A DNA stretch of 64,000 nucleotides from an uncultured Coriobacteriaceae bacterium (GCA_902801175.1 CADCHF010000007.1:1-64000); one strand, 5' to 3'. Shown: positions 17,080-25,726, numbered from the stretch's first letter. Made by a program: numbers and translations. Notes: generated by a model not told the origin, from the letters alone.

Positions 17080-18260
17080 TGCGCGACTCCCGTCGTCGCG
17101 GAGCCCTTTGCGTTGGCGCGTGCCTCGCGGGCCATGACCTCGGCTGGCTCTTCCATGGTCTCGCCAAAGAAGTGGATGCGCTGGCCGGTCTCGGCGTCAA
17201 AGAGGCGGCACTTCTCGGGGCGAATGCGGAAGCGCACGGTGTCGCTCGTGGTGTCGATGCGCGCGTCGGAGCTCACGATGGCGCGCATCTGCACGCCGTC
17301 GTGCGCGTCGTGCTTGGCCACAACGCTGGTGTCGCGGCCCATGCGCTCCACGGCTACGAGACCGCAGGTGAGCGGGCCGTCGGGCTCGGGTACAAAGCCC
17401 TCGGGGCGAATGCCCACGTTTACGGCACCGTCGGGCGCGCCGTGGACGTCGAGGACCTTCTGCGTGCCAATGTGGAGGCGCTCGCCCTCGACGTAGCCCT
17501 CAAAGACGTTGATGGGCGGCGTGCCGAGGAACTTGGAGACAAAGAGGTTGTCGGGCTCGTCGTACACGTGCTGCGGCTGGCCCACCTGGCGGATGATGCC
17601 GGCTTCCATGACCACGATCTCGTCGCAGATGGACATGGCCTCCTCTTGGTCGTGCGTGACGAAGATGGTGGTGATGCCCGTCTCGCGCTGGATGCGGCGA
17701 ATCTCCTCGCGGGTGGAGAGGCGCAGGCGGGCGTCGAGGTTAGAGAGCGGCTCGTCGAGCAGCAGCACCTTGGGCATCTTTACGAGGGCACGGGCGATTG
17801 CCACGCGCTGCTGTTGGCCGCCCGACATCTCGTTGGGCTTGCGGTCGAGCAGCTCGCTGATCTGCACGAGACCGGCTGCCTCCTCAACGCGGCGCAGCAT
17901 CTCTTCCTTAGAGAGCTTGTCGGCACCCTTGAAGTTCTCGAGCGGGAACATGATGTTTTGCCGCACGGTCATGTGCGGGTACAGAGCATAGCTCTGAAAC
18001 ACCATGCCCACGCCGCGAAGCTCGGGCGTGAGGGTGGTGACGTCGGTGTCGCCAAACCAGATCTTGCCCTCGGTGGGGGTCTCAAGGCCGCAGATCATGT
18101 TGAGCGTGGTGCTCTTGCCACAGCCAGAGGGGCCAAGCAGGCCAATGAGCTTGCCGTCGGGTATGGTGAGGTCAAAGTCGTCAACAGCGGTGAAGACGCC
18201 TCCGACCTTCTTGTCGCGGTTGGGATAACGCTTGCTGATGTGCTCCAATACGATTTTCAT
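17076..18260 (-). CDS. ABC importer ATPase, MalK/UgpC type
   Basis: A 394-residue ATPase. Walker A GPSGCGKST (about 40-48), Q-loop GMVFQSYALYPHMTV, signature MSGGQQQRVAIARAL, Walker B VLLLDEPLSNLDA and the H-loop FVTHDQEEAMSI are intact. The C-terminal about 150 residues form the OB-type regulatory domain of the MalK/UgpC group (VGIRPEGFVPEPDGPL). Having its own ATPase as first gene of the operon means the importer need not share a common MsmK-type ATPase. Confidence 0.93.
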   Translation of the reverse strand: MKIVLEHISKRYPNRDKKVGGVFTAVDDFDLTIPDGKLIGLLGPSGCGKSTTLNMICGLETPTEGKIWFGDTDVTTLTPELRGVGMVFQSYALYPHMTVRQNIMFPLENFKGADKLSKEEMLRRVEEAAGLVQISELLDRKPNEMSGGQQQRVAIARALVKMPKVLLLDEPLSNLDARLRLSTREEIRRIQRETGITTIFVTHDQEEAMSICDEIVVMEAGIIRQVGQPQHVYDEPDNLFVSKFLGTPPINVFEGYVEGERLHIGTQKVLDVHGAPDGAVNVGIRPEGFVPEPDGPLTCGLVAVERMGRDTSVVAKHDAHDGVQMRAIVSSDARIDTTSDTVRFRIRPEKCRLFDAETGQRIHFFGETMEEPAEVMAREARANAKGSATTGVAQ

Positions 18261-18575
18261 ACGCCGTTCCTCGTGTGAGACGCTCGTGGCGTCGGGCTTT
18301 TAGGCCGAGGTCAATTGTAGTGTTGCCGCAGTTGTTGCGTGTTACAGGTAGGGTCAGATTTGGATGAGCGTGCGCTCTGAGCTGTAGTTTGCCTCACGAG
18401 TGGCGCTGCCGACTGCCGCCCGCAAAGGAAGCCGTACGGTTTTGCCCTTTGTCTTTTGACGAGGATGCGCTATTTGGCAGATGTACGCCGCATATGCCGC
18501 TTGGCCCAATGCGCCGCCATATGGGCATCTCTTCTAGGTGTGATTGATGACGGCGAAAAGGCCGACCCAAAACAA
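18261..18575. other. Intergenic upstream of ABC importer operon
   Basis: About 315 bases between the ABC operon start and the terminator of the nrdG unit. It should hold the importer promoter and any sugar-responsive operator. A TACAAT at about 18318 (minus strand) is a possible -10, without a convincing -35. I see no gene. Confidence 0.4.
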
Positions 18576-18612
18576 AGAGATCCCAAGATCACAAAACGAT
18601 CTTGGGATCTCT
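18576..18612 (-). terminator. Terminator of the nrdG unit
   Basis: A perfect 15-base-pair stem (AGAGATCCCAAGATC and its complement) with a 7-base loop. On the minus strand it is followed by TTGTTTTGGG. It lies about 80 bases beyond the nrdG stop. Confidence 0.85.
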
Positions 18613-18694
18613 CCGCTCTGATGTCTTAGTAATGCCCAATGCGAGCGAGGTAGTGCAAGGATGGCAACGAGGCCGGCGTACGCTGGCAAGGGCG

Positions 18695-19372
18695 CTATGC
18701 CCGGCGGAACTCAAAGGTCTCAAAGAGCTCGCCGACACCCTCCGGCATGTCGATGGGATACACGGTCTCATCGGGAAGCTCGCCAGTGGTGCCCATGCTG
18801 CGATAGGCCTGTACGGCCCAGTTGTGCACGCCGCGTGCGGCAAGGTCGCGGCCAATGGTTGCGATGTCCCCTGCCGAGAGGAGCGCGGGATGCCAGGTCG
18901 TGCGCGTCTCTAGGCTGACTCCTGCCTTGAGCAGCATGTCGAGGCAGGTCCTTGCCTTCTCGCCGGTCGAAGCTGCCCTGGTCACGCGGTCGTAGGCGTC
19001 CCACGGCGCCTTCACGTCGAGGCCAACCCAGTCAAGATAGGGGAGCGCCTCTTTCAGGCGCTCGGGGAAGGCACCGCAGGTATGAAGACCAATCGCAAAG
19101 CCCATCTCTCGCGCCTTGCGCATTGCGTCTATGACTTCGACCTGAGCCAGTGGCTCCCCACCCGAAAAGACCACGCCATCCAGCAGCCCGCGCCGCGCCT
19201 CGAGCAGCGAGAAGAGGTCATTTTCGGTTAGCTCTCCAGCCTCGAGAGACCAAAGCGCCGCGTTCTGGCAGTATGGGCACCGCCATGGGCACCCAGCCAA
19301 GAACGCGACGCAGGCAAGCTTACCCGGCCAGTCGACCGTGGAGAAAGGCGCAACGCCCCCTATGCGCAGCAT
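18695..19372 (-). CDS. nrdG: Anaerobic ribonucleotide reductase activating enzyme
   Basis: A 225-residue radical SAM enzyme that installs the glycyl radical on the class III ribonucleotide reductase. The cluster-binding CxxxCxxC is seen as GCPWRCPYCQN (about 28-38), and the SAM-binding glycine-rich segment as VVFSGGEPLAQ. The rest follows the NrdG/PflA-like barrel (GLHTCGAFP, LDWVGLDVKAP). It starts inside the end of the small glycyl-radical gene (13-base overlap), so synthesis of activase and its substrate domain is coupled. Length is that of the longer NrdG2/anaerobic RNR activase group. Confidence 0.9.
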   Translation of the reverse strand: MLRIGGVAPFSTVDWPGKLACVAFLAGCPWRCPYCQNAALWSLEAGELTENDLFSLLEARRGLLDGVVFSGGEPLAQVEVIDAMRKAREMGFAIGLHTCGAFPERLKEALPYLDWVGLDVKAPWDAYDRVTRAASTGEKARTCLDMLLKAGVSLETRTTWHPALLSAGDIATIGRDLAARGVHNWAVQAYRSMGTTGELPDETVYPIDMPEGVGELFETFEFRRA

Positions 19373-19557
19373 GAACGCGGCTCAACGAACTCGACGCGCT
19401 CGTGGAACTCGCCCTTCTTGCCTGTGTTGTAGAACGAAACGGGGCGGTAGTAACCCATGACTCGGGTCCAGACCTCGCAGGGCTGGCGCTCGTCGTTCAT
19501 GAGTTCGACGCCGTCGATGACGATGCCCGTGCTCGTGAGCTCGCTCTTATTGACCAT
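19360..19557 (-). CDS. Stand-alone glycyl-radical domain of anaerobic ribonucleotide reductase
   Basis: A 65-residue protein that equals the C-terminal tail normally fused to NrdD. The motif CEVWTRVMGYYRPVSFYNTG followed by KKGEFHERVEF is the glycyl-radical signature (R-V-x-G-Y; the glycine would carry the radical). The neighbouring large nrdD gene stops just before this domain, so the reductase is made of two polypeptides. The start at 19557 is preferred: GGAGG lies 5 bases upstream; the adjacent ATG at 19560 is only 2 bases away. A strong NrdR-like box lies immediately upstream. The last residues, RSCCA, hold a vicinal cysteine pair. It overlaps nrdG by 13 bases. Confidence 0.85.
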   Translation of the reverse strand: MVNKSELTSTGIVIDGVELMNDERQPCEVWTRVMGYYRPVSFYNTGKKGEFHERVEFVEPRSCCA

Positions 19558-19569
19558 CATATCCTCCAT

Positions 19570-19617
19570 ACACAACATATTGTGCTTAGACAGTTATCAA
19601 ACTACCAAATCTTGTTA
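19570..19617 (-). promoter_or_regulatory. Pair of NrdR-like boxes before the glycyl-radical gene
   Basis: Box A at 19570-19585 reads ACACAACATATTGTGC on the plus strand, matching 14 of 16 positions of an ACACAATATATTGTGT-type NrdR consensus. A weaker match is centred 32 bases further upstream (19602-19617, CTACCAAATCTTGTTA, 9 of 16). Three helical turns is the usual spacing of NrdR box pairs. Box A sits 13 bases upstream of the ATG, so repression could act on a separate promoter here. Confidence 0.65.
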
Positions 19618-19684
19618 GGAATGCAAGTATAACCGATTTGCGTTGCTCGGTGGCCGCAAAGCGCAACCTTTTGTTGCAAAGACC

Positions 19685-19723
19685 TTGGTTTCCCACCCGG
19701 GCATGGCCCCAATGGGAAACCAA
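19685..19723 (-). other. Hairpin between nrdD and the glycyl-radical gene
   Basis: A perfect 11-base stem (TTGGTTTCCCA/TGGGAAACCAA) with a 17-base loop that itself can form a GC helix. It starts 5 bases after the nrdD stop. There is no T-run, only TCTTTGC, so it may be a weak terminator, an attenuator or an mRNA-stabilising structure between the two parts of the reductase. Confidence 0.6.
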
Positions 19724-19728
19724 CTTGC

Positions 19729-21756
19729 TTACATGGTTGCGCGCTTGAGCTCGAGCGTCTTGCGCTTGGCAATCGCCAGCTCCTCGTCGCAGATGGGGCA
19801 GAACTGGTGCTCACCCACGATGTAGCCGTGCTTGGGGCAGATCGAGAAGGTGGGCGTCACGGTGATGTAGGGCAGGCGGAAGTTCTCAAGAGAGCGCTTG
19901 ACCAGCTGCTTGCAGGCCTCGGCGTTGCTGATGCGCTCGCCCATGTAAAGGTGCAGCACCGTACCGCCGGTGTACTTCTTCTGCAGCTCCTCCTGCTCGG
20001 CAAGTGCCTGGAAGGGATCGGTGGTGTAGCCCACGGGCAGCTGCGAGGAGTTGGTGTAGTACGGCTCGGCGGGCGTACCGGCCTGGATGATGTCGGGGTA
20101 GCGCCTGCGGTCTTCGCGGGCAAAGCGGTACGTGGTGCCCTCGGCCGGCGTGGCCTCGAGGTTGTACATGTGCCCGGTCTCCTCCTGGAACTCGACCATC
20201 TTCTCGCGCACGTGGTCGAGGACGCGGATGGCCATGGCACGGCCCTCGGGGTCGGTGATGTCGTGCTTGTCGCCGCTAAAGTTGCGAATCATCTCGTTCA
20301 TGCCGTTGACGCCAATGGTCGAGAAGTGATTGCGCAGGGTGCCCAGGTAGCGCCTGGTATAGGGGAAGAGCCCGGCGTCAATGAGGCGCTGAATCTCCTT
20401 GCGCTTGAGCTCGAGCGAGATCTTGGCAAGCACCAGCAGGTAGTCGAGCTCCTCGAGCAGAGCCTCCTCGTCGCCGGCGTGCTTGTAGCCCAGGCGAGCC
20501 ATGTTCATGGTGACGACGCCAATCGAGCCGGTCTGCTCGGCGGAGCCAAACAGGCCGTTGCCACGCTTGAGAAGCTCGCGCAGGTCGAGCTGCAGACGGC
20601 AGCACATGCTGCGCACCATGTGCGGCTCAAGGTCGGAGTTGACGAAGTTCTGGAAGTACGGCAGACCATACTTTGCCGTCATCTCAAACATGCGCGTGGC
20701 GTTCTCAGACTCCCACGGGAAATCCTTGGTGATGTTGTAGGTGGGGATGGGGAAGGTGAACACGCGGCCCTTGGCGTCACCCTCGGTCATGACCTCGATG
20801 AACGCGCGGTTGATCATGTCCATCTCTTCTTGCAGGTCACCGTAGGTGAAGTCGACCTCCTTGCCGCCCACCAGTGGCACCTGGTTGCGAATGTCCTCCG
20901 GGCAGGTCCAGTCAAAGGTGAGGTTAGAGAAGGGGGTCTGCGTGCCCCAGCGCGAGGGCACGTTCATGTTGTACACAAAGCCCTGCATCTCCTGCTTGAC
21001 CTCCTCGTAGGTGAGGTGGTCAACGCGCACGAAGGGGGCAAGGTAGGTGTCGGTCGACGAGAAGGCCTGAGCGCCGGCCCACTCGTTCTGCAGGGTTCCA
21101 AGGAAGTTGACCATCTGGCCCATGGCGGTGCCCAGATGCTTGGGAGGAGCGCTCTCGACCTTGCTGGGCACGCCATTGAAGCCCTCGTTGAGCAGCGTGC
21201 GCAGGCTCCAGCCGGCGCAGTAGCCGCTCAGCATGTCGAGGTCGTGGATGTGGTAGGCACCGCTGCGATGTGCCTCGCCCACTGCGGGCGGATACACGTG
21301 GCTGAGCCAGTAGTTTGCAATGACCTTGCCAGACACGTTGAGGATGAGGCCGCCCAGGCTGTAGCCCTGGTTTGCGTTGGCGTTCACGCGCCAGTCGGCA
21401 CGGGAGAGGTACTCGTTGACCGAGCTGGTGACGTCGATGTAGGTCTCGCGGTCGCGACGGGTCTGGTTGCGCTTCTCACGGTACACGATGTAGGCGCGCG
21501 CCGTCTCAAAGTGGTTGGCCGTAATGAGCGTCTGCTCTACGATGTCCTGAATCTCCTCGACGGTGGGCGATGCGCCCTGGAACCTGTGGGCGATTACCTT
21601 GCAAGCCTGGCCCGACAAGATGATTGCCTCGTCGGGACCAAACTCGCCAGTCGCCTCGCCGGCCTTTTCGATGGCAGCGGTGATTTTTGACTGGTCAAAG
21701 GTGGTGAGGGTTCCATCGCGCTTGACGATTGAGGTGGGGTAGGCAACTGGTGACAT
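19729..21756 (-). CDS. nrdD: Anaerobic (class III) ribonucleoside-triphosphate reductase, catalytic part lacking glycyl-radical tail
   Basis: A 675-residue protein that makes deoxyribonucleotides under anoxia. The start at 21756 follows AAGGAGCAAGC. An N-terminal ATP-cone (VKRDGTLTTFDQSKITAAIE, about 9-100) gives allosteric control. The catalytic barrel carries the active-site cysteine in RSMCCRLQLDL (about 428). Near the end the zinc-site residues CPKHGY ... FCPICDEEL are present, but the chain stops at KRKTLELKRATM, exactly where the family normally continues into the glycyl-radical segment. That segment is encoded as a separate gene 170 bases downstream. Upstream lie a promoter and paired NrdR-like boxes. 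Confidence 0.92.
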   Translation of the reverse strand: MSPVAYPTSIVKRDGTLTTFDQSKITAAIEKAGEATGEFGPDEAIILSGQACKVIAHRFQGASPTVEEIQDIVEQTLITANHFETARAYIVYREKRNQTRRDRETYIDVTSSVNEYLSRADWRVNANANQGYSLGGLILNVSGKVIANYWLSHVYPPAVGEAHRSGAYHIHDLDMLSGYCAGWSLRTLLNEGFNGVPSKVESAPPKHLGTAMGQMVNFLGTLQNEWAGAQAFSSTDTYLAPFVRVDHLTYEEVKQEMQGFVYNMNVPSRWGTQTPFSNLTFDWTCPEDIRNQVPLVGGKEVDFTYGDLQEEMDMINRAFIEVMTEGDAKGRVFTFPIPTYNITKDFPWESENATRMFEMTAKYGLPYFQNFVNSDLEPHMVRSMCCRLQLDLRELLKRGNGLFGSAEQTGSIGVVTMNMARLGYKHAGDEEALLEELDYLLVLAKISLELKRKEIQRLIDAGLFPYTRRYLGTLRNHFSTIGVNGMNEMIRNFSGDKHDITDPEGRAMAIRVLDHVREKMVEFQEETGHMYNLEATPAEGTTYRFAREDRRRYPDIIQAGTPAEPYYTNSSQLPVGYTTDPFQALAEQEELQKKYTGGTVLHLYMGERISNAEACKQLVKRSLENFRLPYITVTPTFSICPKHGYIVGEHQFCPICDEELAIAKRKTLELKRATM

Positions 21757-21817
21757 GCTTGCTCCTTGGATGAAGATGGACAACTCGGCATACCGCGATG
21801 GGTGCCGAGTGCACAAG

Positions 21818-21866
21818 CCACAATACCTTGTGTATGTTACGAGTTCAAGAACACCAGATATTGTTT
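21818..21866 (-). promoter_or_regulatory. nrdD promoter with two NrdR-like boxes
   Basis: On the minus strand TTGAAC (21848-21843) and TATTGT (21825-21820) are spaced by 17 bases, a good -35/-10 pair. Two 16-base matches to the NrdR consensus overlap it: CCACAATACCTTGTGT at 21818-21833 (covering the -10) and ACACCAGATATTGTTT at 21851-21866 (upstream of the -35), each 13 of 16, centres 33 bases apart. This geometry fits repression by NrdR. A small hairpin (CTCGGCA/TGCCGAG) lies in the leader at 21784-21809. Confidence 0.7.
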
Positions 21867-22201
21867 CATGTGAAAGGCTCTTCCTGTTCGGGTCGTTGCA
21901 GAACAAGCTTATCTCCGGCTAAGGACAAAAATGCAGCATGGGCGGGGTGTTTCTGGAGAGACTGAGGCCGTAGGTGCCAATTGGGCAAACGGCAAAGACG
22001 CTACCAGAGGGATGGTTCTGGCTCCAGTGGCGCAAGCGAGTCTAAAGTCGGCAGCTTGGCGGCGTGACAGCGGTTGTGGGATGCAAGGGCTCGTCTGGGT
22101 GCGCCTGCACGTCCGCTCGGCAGGGGCACTGCTGGTGGGCCCGTATTCAGGGGCATAGAATGAGCCTAAGTTACAAATACGCTCGGAGGGGAGGGTGTCA
22201 T
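21867..22201. other. Intergenic between nrdD and dehydrogenase
   Basis: About 335 bases separating divergent genes. It contains the upstream end of the nrdD control region and the leader of the dehydrogenase. Open codons in frame with the dehydrogenase extend back to about 22064 but have no ribosome site. No RNA gene or repeat is seen. Confidence 0.4.
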
Positions 22202-23320
22202 ATGCAAGCCGAAAACAGGCCGTATGTGTCGTGGGAGCTCATGAACGATTTCCTGACTGATGCGTTTGTGGGGTATGGGGTGCCTCGGCCAGATGCGGCA
22301 ATCTGTGCCGACGTGCTTCTGGAGTCGGACAGGCGCGGTATCGAGAGCCATGGGTGCAATCGCTTTAAGCCCATCTACATCGATCGGATTGTCAACGGGA
22401 CCTTGCTGCCAGAGACAAACCTTGAGGTAGTTCGCGAGACACCAACCACTATTGTGGCCGACGCGCATGACGGCATGGGGATGGTTGCCAGTCATCGCGT
22501 GATGACCCAGCTGATCGAGAAGGCCAAGACTTATGGCATGGCGGGAGGGGCTATACGCAACTCCACGCACTTTGGCATTGCCGGCTACTGGGCGACCATG
22601 GCCAGCAACGAGGGCATGATTGGCCTTGTGGGCACCAACGCCCGTCCGTCGATTGCTCCCACCTTTGGCGTCGAGAACATGCTGGGAACCAATCCGCTCA
22701 CCTTTGCCCTGCCTACCGACGAGGACTTTCCGTTTTGCATAGACTGCGCCACCTCCATTGTGCAGCGCGGCAAGATCGAGTACTACGCGCGCGAGGGAAA
22801 GCCAACACCTGCTGGTATGGTGGTTGCCGACGACGGCAGCGAGCTTACCGACTCCCGGCAGATTCTTGAGATGCTGGTGGATGGCACGGCGGCGCTGGCG
22901 CCCTTGGGCGGTGGTCCGGGTGACGAGATGTGTGGCTACAAGGGCTATGGATACGCAACGGTGGTAGAGATCCTCTCGGCCGCACTGGCGGGCGGGGAGT
23001 TCATGAAGGCCCTTTCGGGTGTTGCTGAGGACGGTTCGCGTCAGATGTATCACTTGGGACATTTCTTCTTTGTGGTTGATCCCGAGGCCTTCTGTGGTCG
23101 CGAGACCTTCCGTAAGGTGGCTGGCGACATCTGCCGTGCCCTGCGTGCCTCAAAGAAGGCCCCGGGCTACGATCGCATCTACACGGCGGGCGAGAAGGAA
23201 TGGCTCGTGTGGCAGGAACGCAAGGACAAGGGCGTGCCGGTGGGGGAGGCAGTGCAGCGCGAGATCATTGAAGTGCGCGATCGTCTTGGCCTGCCGTATC
23301 ACTTTCCGTTTGAAGGGTAA
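22202..23320 (+). CDS. Malate/L-lactate/ureidoglycolate dehydrogenase family (LDH2) protein
   Basis: A 372-residue NAD(P)-dependent oxidoreductase of the LDH2/MDG group, which lacks a Rossmann fold and oxidises 2-hydroxyacids such as malate, lactate, ureidoglycolate or 2,3-diketogulonate. The start at 22202 follows GGAGGGGAGGGTGTCAT. Family features are the active-site histidine region SDRRGIESHGCNRF, RNSTHFGIAGYWATMA, MLGTNPLTFALPT and the GYKGYGYATVVEIL helix. It is monocistronic. Which 2-hydroxyacid it uses cannot be told; malate-type activity would fit a fermentative reductive branch. Confidence 0.85.
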   Translation: MQAENRPYVSWELMNDFLTDAFVGYGVPRPDAAICADVLLESDRRGIESHGCNRFKPIYIDRIVNGTLLPETNLEVVRETPTTIVADAHDGMGMVASHRVMTQLIEKAKTYGMAGGAIRNSTHFGIAGYWATMASNEGMIGLVGTNARPSIAPTFGVENMLGTNPLTFALPTDEDFPFCIDCATSIVQRGKIEYYAREGKPTPAGMVVADDGSELTDSRQILEMLVDGTAALAPLGGGPGDEMCGYKGYGYATVVEILSAALAGGEFMKALSGVAEDGSRQMYHLGHFFFVVDPEAFCGRETFRKVAGDICRALRASKKAPGYDRIYTAGEKEWLVWQERKDKGVPVGEAVQREIIEVRDRLGLPYHFPFEG

Positions 23321-23409
23321 AAGCATACTAGTTGCATGAGAGGTGGACTGCGGGCATGGGCTGGCCATATAGGCCGCCCAGCTCGCATGGCGGTACTTAG
23401 AGGCCGTAT

Positions 23410-23868
23410 ATGGAAGAGGCGCTGGACATAACAAAGGTCGAGCCTCGCGAGGAGCTGTCCGAGCGACTCGAGGAGATAGGGCGGACGACCGTAAAGGTTG
23501 CCGCGTCTACCGTGGTTGCGACCACGCTTGTTGGCGCGCTGTCAGAACCACCGCATGCCGACATGATTACGCTGCCTGAGCCCGTTCCCATCATTCAGCT
23601 TTACCAGATCGAAGACGACGTGGTGCCTGACGAGGACGAAGAGACCACCGACCAAGAAAGCCGTCTGAAGCGCTTGCTCAGGATGCTGAGGTACTTGGCC
23701 ATTGCCCTTGCCCTCGCGGCTGCCATAATCTTTGGTGCGCTCAAGGGCTGCGCGGGCATTGCTGGCGGCCTGCTTCTGCCCCCCAATGACGAGCAGCAGG
23801 AGCAGAGCGCATCAACCACCCAGACCGAGGACGAACGCGGTGTAGCGACAGAGGCAGCTGGCATTTAG
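23410..23868 (+). CDS. Hypothetical single-span membrane protein
   Basis: A 152-residue protein of unknown function. The first 90 residues are acidic and soluble, with a short hydrophobic stretch VAASTVVATTLVGAL (about 29-43); a second, clear membrane span is LRYLAIALALAAAIIFGAL (about 96-114), followed by a Gly-rich, then acidic Gln/Thr-rich tail. The ribosome site is weak (no strong GGAGG before 23410). It is closed by a strong hairpin shared with the convergent hydrogenase operon. Confidence 0.5.
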   Translation: MEEALDITKVEPREELSERLEEIGRTTVKVAASTVVATTLVGALSEPPHADMITLPEPVPIIQLYQIEDDVVPDEDEETTDQESRLKRLLRMLRYLAIALALAAAIIFGALKGCAGIAGGLLLPPNDEQQEQSASTTQTEDERGVATEAAGI

Positions 23869-23904
23869 GGAAGCCTTTACTGGCTGCTCCGATTCATCAA
23901 AAAA

Positions 23905-23937
23905 AGATGCGTCCCAAACTTGGTTTGGGACGCATCT
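23905..23937. terminator. Terminator of the hydrogenase operon
   Basis: A 15-base-pair perfect stem (AGATGCGTCCCAAAC and complement) with a 3-base loop; on the minus strand it is followed by TTTTTTGATG. It lies 35 bases beyond the hydA stop and also closes the hypothetical gene on the plus strand. Confidence 0.9.
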
Positions 23938-23971
23938 CGTTAGAAACAACAGGCTCAAGGAGCCTTGCTAA

Positions 23972-25726
23972 CTATTCCTTGGGATAGCGCTCGCGGGCCA
24001 CATAGCTGGTGTGCAGGGCGTGATGTGCCTTGCCCTTGCCGTAGCCCTCGGTGTACCACTCGTCGTAGAGCTTCTTGATGGACGGGTTCTCGTGCGACAT
24101 GCGCAGCTCCATGGCCGCGTCGGCATCGTAGAGAGCCTTGGCGCGGACGGCCTTGAGGTCGATGGTGTCGCGCACCCACTGCGGCTGGATTGGCTGGCCG
24201 CCGCCGTTGACGCAGCCACCCGGGCAGCCCATGATCTCGATGAAGCCCCAGCCCTCGGGATTGCCCTCAGCGAGCTTGGACATGACGTACTGGGCACCCT
24301 GGCCGCTGGAGGCAACGCAGAGCTTGAGGTCGGTGCCGGCCACGTTGACGGTGGCCTCCTTGACCATCTCGGTGCCGCGGACGGCGGTGAGGTCGATGGC
24401 CTCGGTCGCGCCGTTGAGCCAGGCGTTGGCGGTGCGAACTGCAGCCTCCATCACGCCGCCGGTAGCGCCAAAGATGACGGCAGCGCCGGTGTCGTCGCCC
24501 AGAGGATCGTCAAAGTCCTCGTCCGGGAGCATCTCAAACTTGATGCCGGACTTCTTGATGAGGTAGCCGAGCTCGCGGGTGGTGATGGAGATGTCGAGGT
24601 CGGGCATGCCCTCGCCAGCGGCAGACTGGTCGTCGCGGCCAATCTCAAACTTCTTGGCGGTGCAGGGCATGACGGAGACGGACACGATGTCCTTGGGGTC
24701 GATGCCCATTTTCTCGGCGTAGTAGGTCTTGGTGACCGCGCCCTGCATCTGCTGCGGCGACTTGCAGGTGGAGAGGTGCGGGAGCAGATCGGGATAGTAG
24801 TACTCGCAGAACTTGACCCAGCCAGGGCTGCAGGAGGTGATCATCGGCAGGACGCCACCGTTCTGGATGCGCTGGACGAGCTCGTTGGCCTCCTCGACGA
24901 TGGTGAGGTCGGCACCAAAGTCGGTGTCGAACACCTTGTCGAAGCCCAGACGACGCAGGGCCGCAACCATCTTGCCCTCGACGTTGGTGCCGGGAGCCAT
25001 GCCAAAGCTCTCGCCGAGCTGGGCACGGACGGACGGAGCGGTCTGCACGACCACGTGCTTGGTCGGGTCGGCGATGGCCTCCATGACCTTGTCGGTGTCG
25101 TCCTTGACGGTGAGGGCGCCGGTGGGGCAGACCACGGTGCACTGACCGCAGGAGATGCAGGGGACGTCCTTGAGCAGGCGGTTGAAGGGCGAGCCAATGT
25201 TGGTGTCGATGCCGCGGTCGTTGGCGCCAATGACGCCCACGAACTGCTCGTTGCAGGCGGCAACGCAGCGACGGCAAAGGATGCACTTGTTGTTGTCACG
25301 CACGAGGTGGGGGACCGACTCGTCGATCTCGTAGACGGGCTTGAAGCCGCCAAACGCGTCCTCGTCCACGCCGTACTCGAGGCAGAGCTTCTGCAGCTCG
25401 CAGTCGGTGGAACGCGGGCAGGAGAGGCACTTCTTGTCGTGGGTGGAGAGGATGAGCTCGAGGGTGGTCTTGCGATACTTGCGGACCTTCTCGGAGTTGG
25501 TCTGGATCTCCATGCCCTCGGCAACGGGGTACACGCAGGCCGTCACAAGGCCCCTCGTGCCGGTTGCCTCGACGATGCAGATGCGGCAAGCACCAATCTC
25601 GTTCTTTTCCTTCATGTAGCAGAGGGTCGGGATCTCGACGCCAGCCTTGCGGGCGGCCTCAAGAATCGTGGAACCCTCCGGCACGCTTACGGCAATGCCG
25701 TTAACTTTAACGTTGACCATATTCAT
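23972..25726 (-). CDS. hydA: [FeFe] hydrogenase catalytic subunit HydA
   Basis: A 584-residue cytoplasmic hydrogenase of the multimeric NADH/ferredoxin-linked kind. Domains in order: N-terminal [2Fe-2S] (GACRICIVEATG region), the His/Cys3 [4Fe-4S] (HDKKCLSCPRSTDC), two [4Fe-4S] ferredoxin motifs (CILCRRCVAAC and CISCGQCTVVCP), and the H-cluster domain with all three signatures, ITSCSPGWVKF, MPCTAKKFE and EIMGCPGGCVNGGGQP, so the active site is complete. It is the last gene of a ten-gene operon and follows hydB after 16 bases. With HydB and HydC it probably evolves H2 by confurcating electrons from NADH and reduced ferredoxin. Confidence 0.95.
   Translation of the reverse strand: MNMVNVKVNGIAVSVPEGSTILEAARKAGVEIPTLCYMKEKNEIGACRICIVEATGTRGLVTACVYPVAEGMEIQTNSEKVRKYRKTTLELILSTHDKKCLSCPRSTDCELQKLCLEYGVDEDAFGGFKPVYEIDESVPHLVRDNNKCILCRRCVAACNEQFVGVIGANDRGIDTNIGSPFNRLLKDVPCISCGQCTVVCPTGALTVKDDTDKVMEAIADPTKHVVVQTAPSVRAQLGESFGMAPGTNVEGKMVAALRRLGFDKVFDTDFGADLTIVEEANELVQRIQNGGVLPMITSCSPGWVKFCEYYYPDLLPHLSTCKSPQQMQGAVTKTYYAEKMGIDPKDIVSVSVMPCTAKKFEIGRDDQSAAGEGMPDLDISITTRELGYLIKKSGIKFEMLPDEDFDDPLGDDTGAAVIFGATGGVMEAAVRTANAWLNGATEAIDLTAVRGTEMVKEATVNVAGTDLKLCVASSGQGAQYVMSKLAEGNPEGWGFIEIMGCPGGCVNGGGQPIQPQWVRDTIDLKAVRAKALYDADAAMELRMSHENPSIKKLYDEWYTEGYGKGKAHHALHTSYVARERYPKE

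Noticed and set aside
18483..18530. GCCGCCATAT-type motif also seen near 7110 and 59866
   Set aside because: Short, imperfect and at varying distances from genes; not distinguishable from chance in GC-rich DNA.
19807..21690. Long open frame opposite nrdD (over 600 codons)
   Set aside because: It mirrors the third-position GC of nrdD, has no ribosome site and gives a Val/Gly/Leu-rich protein unlike any family; nrdD itself is certain.
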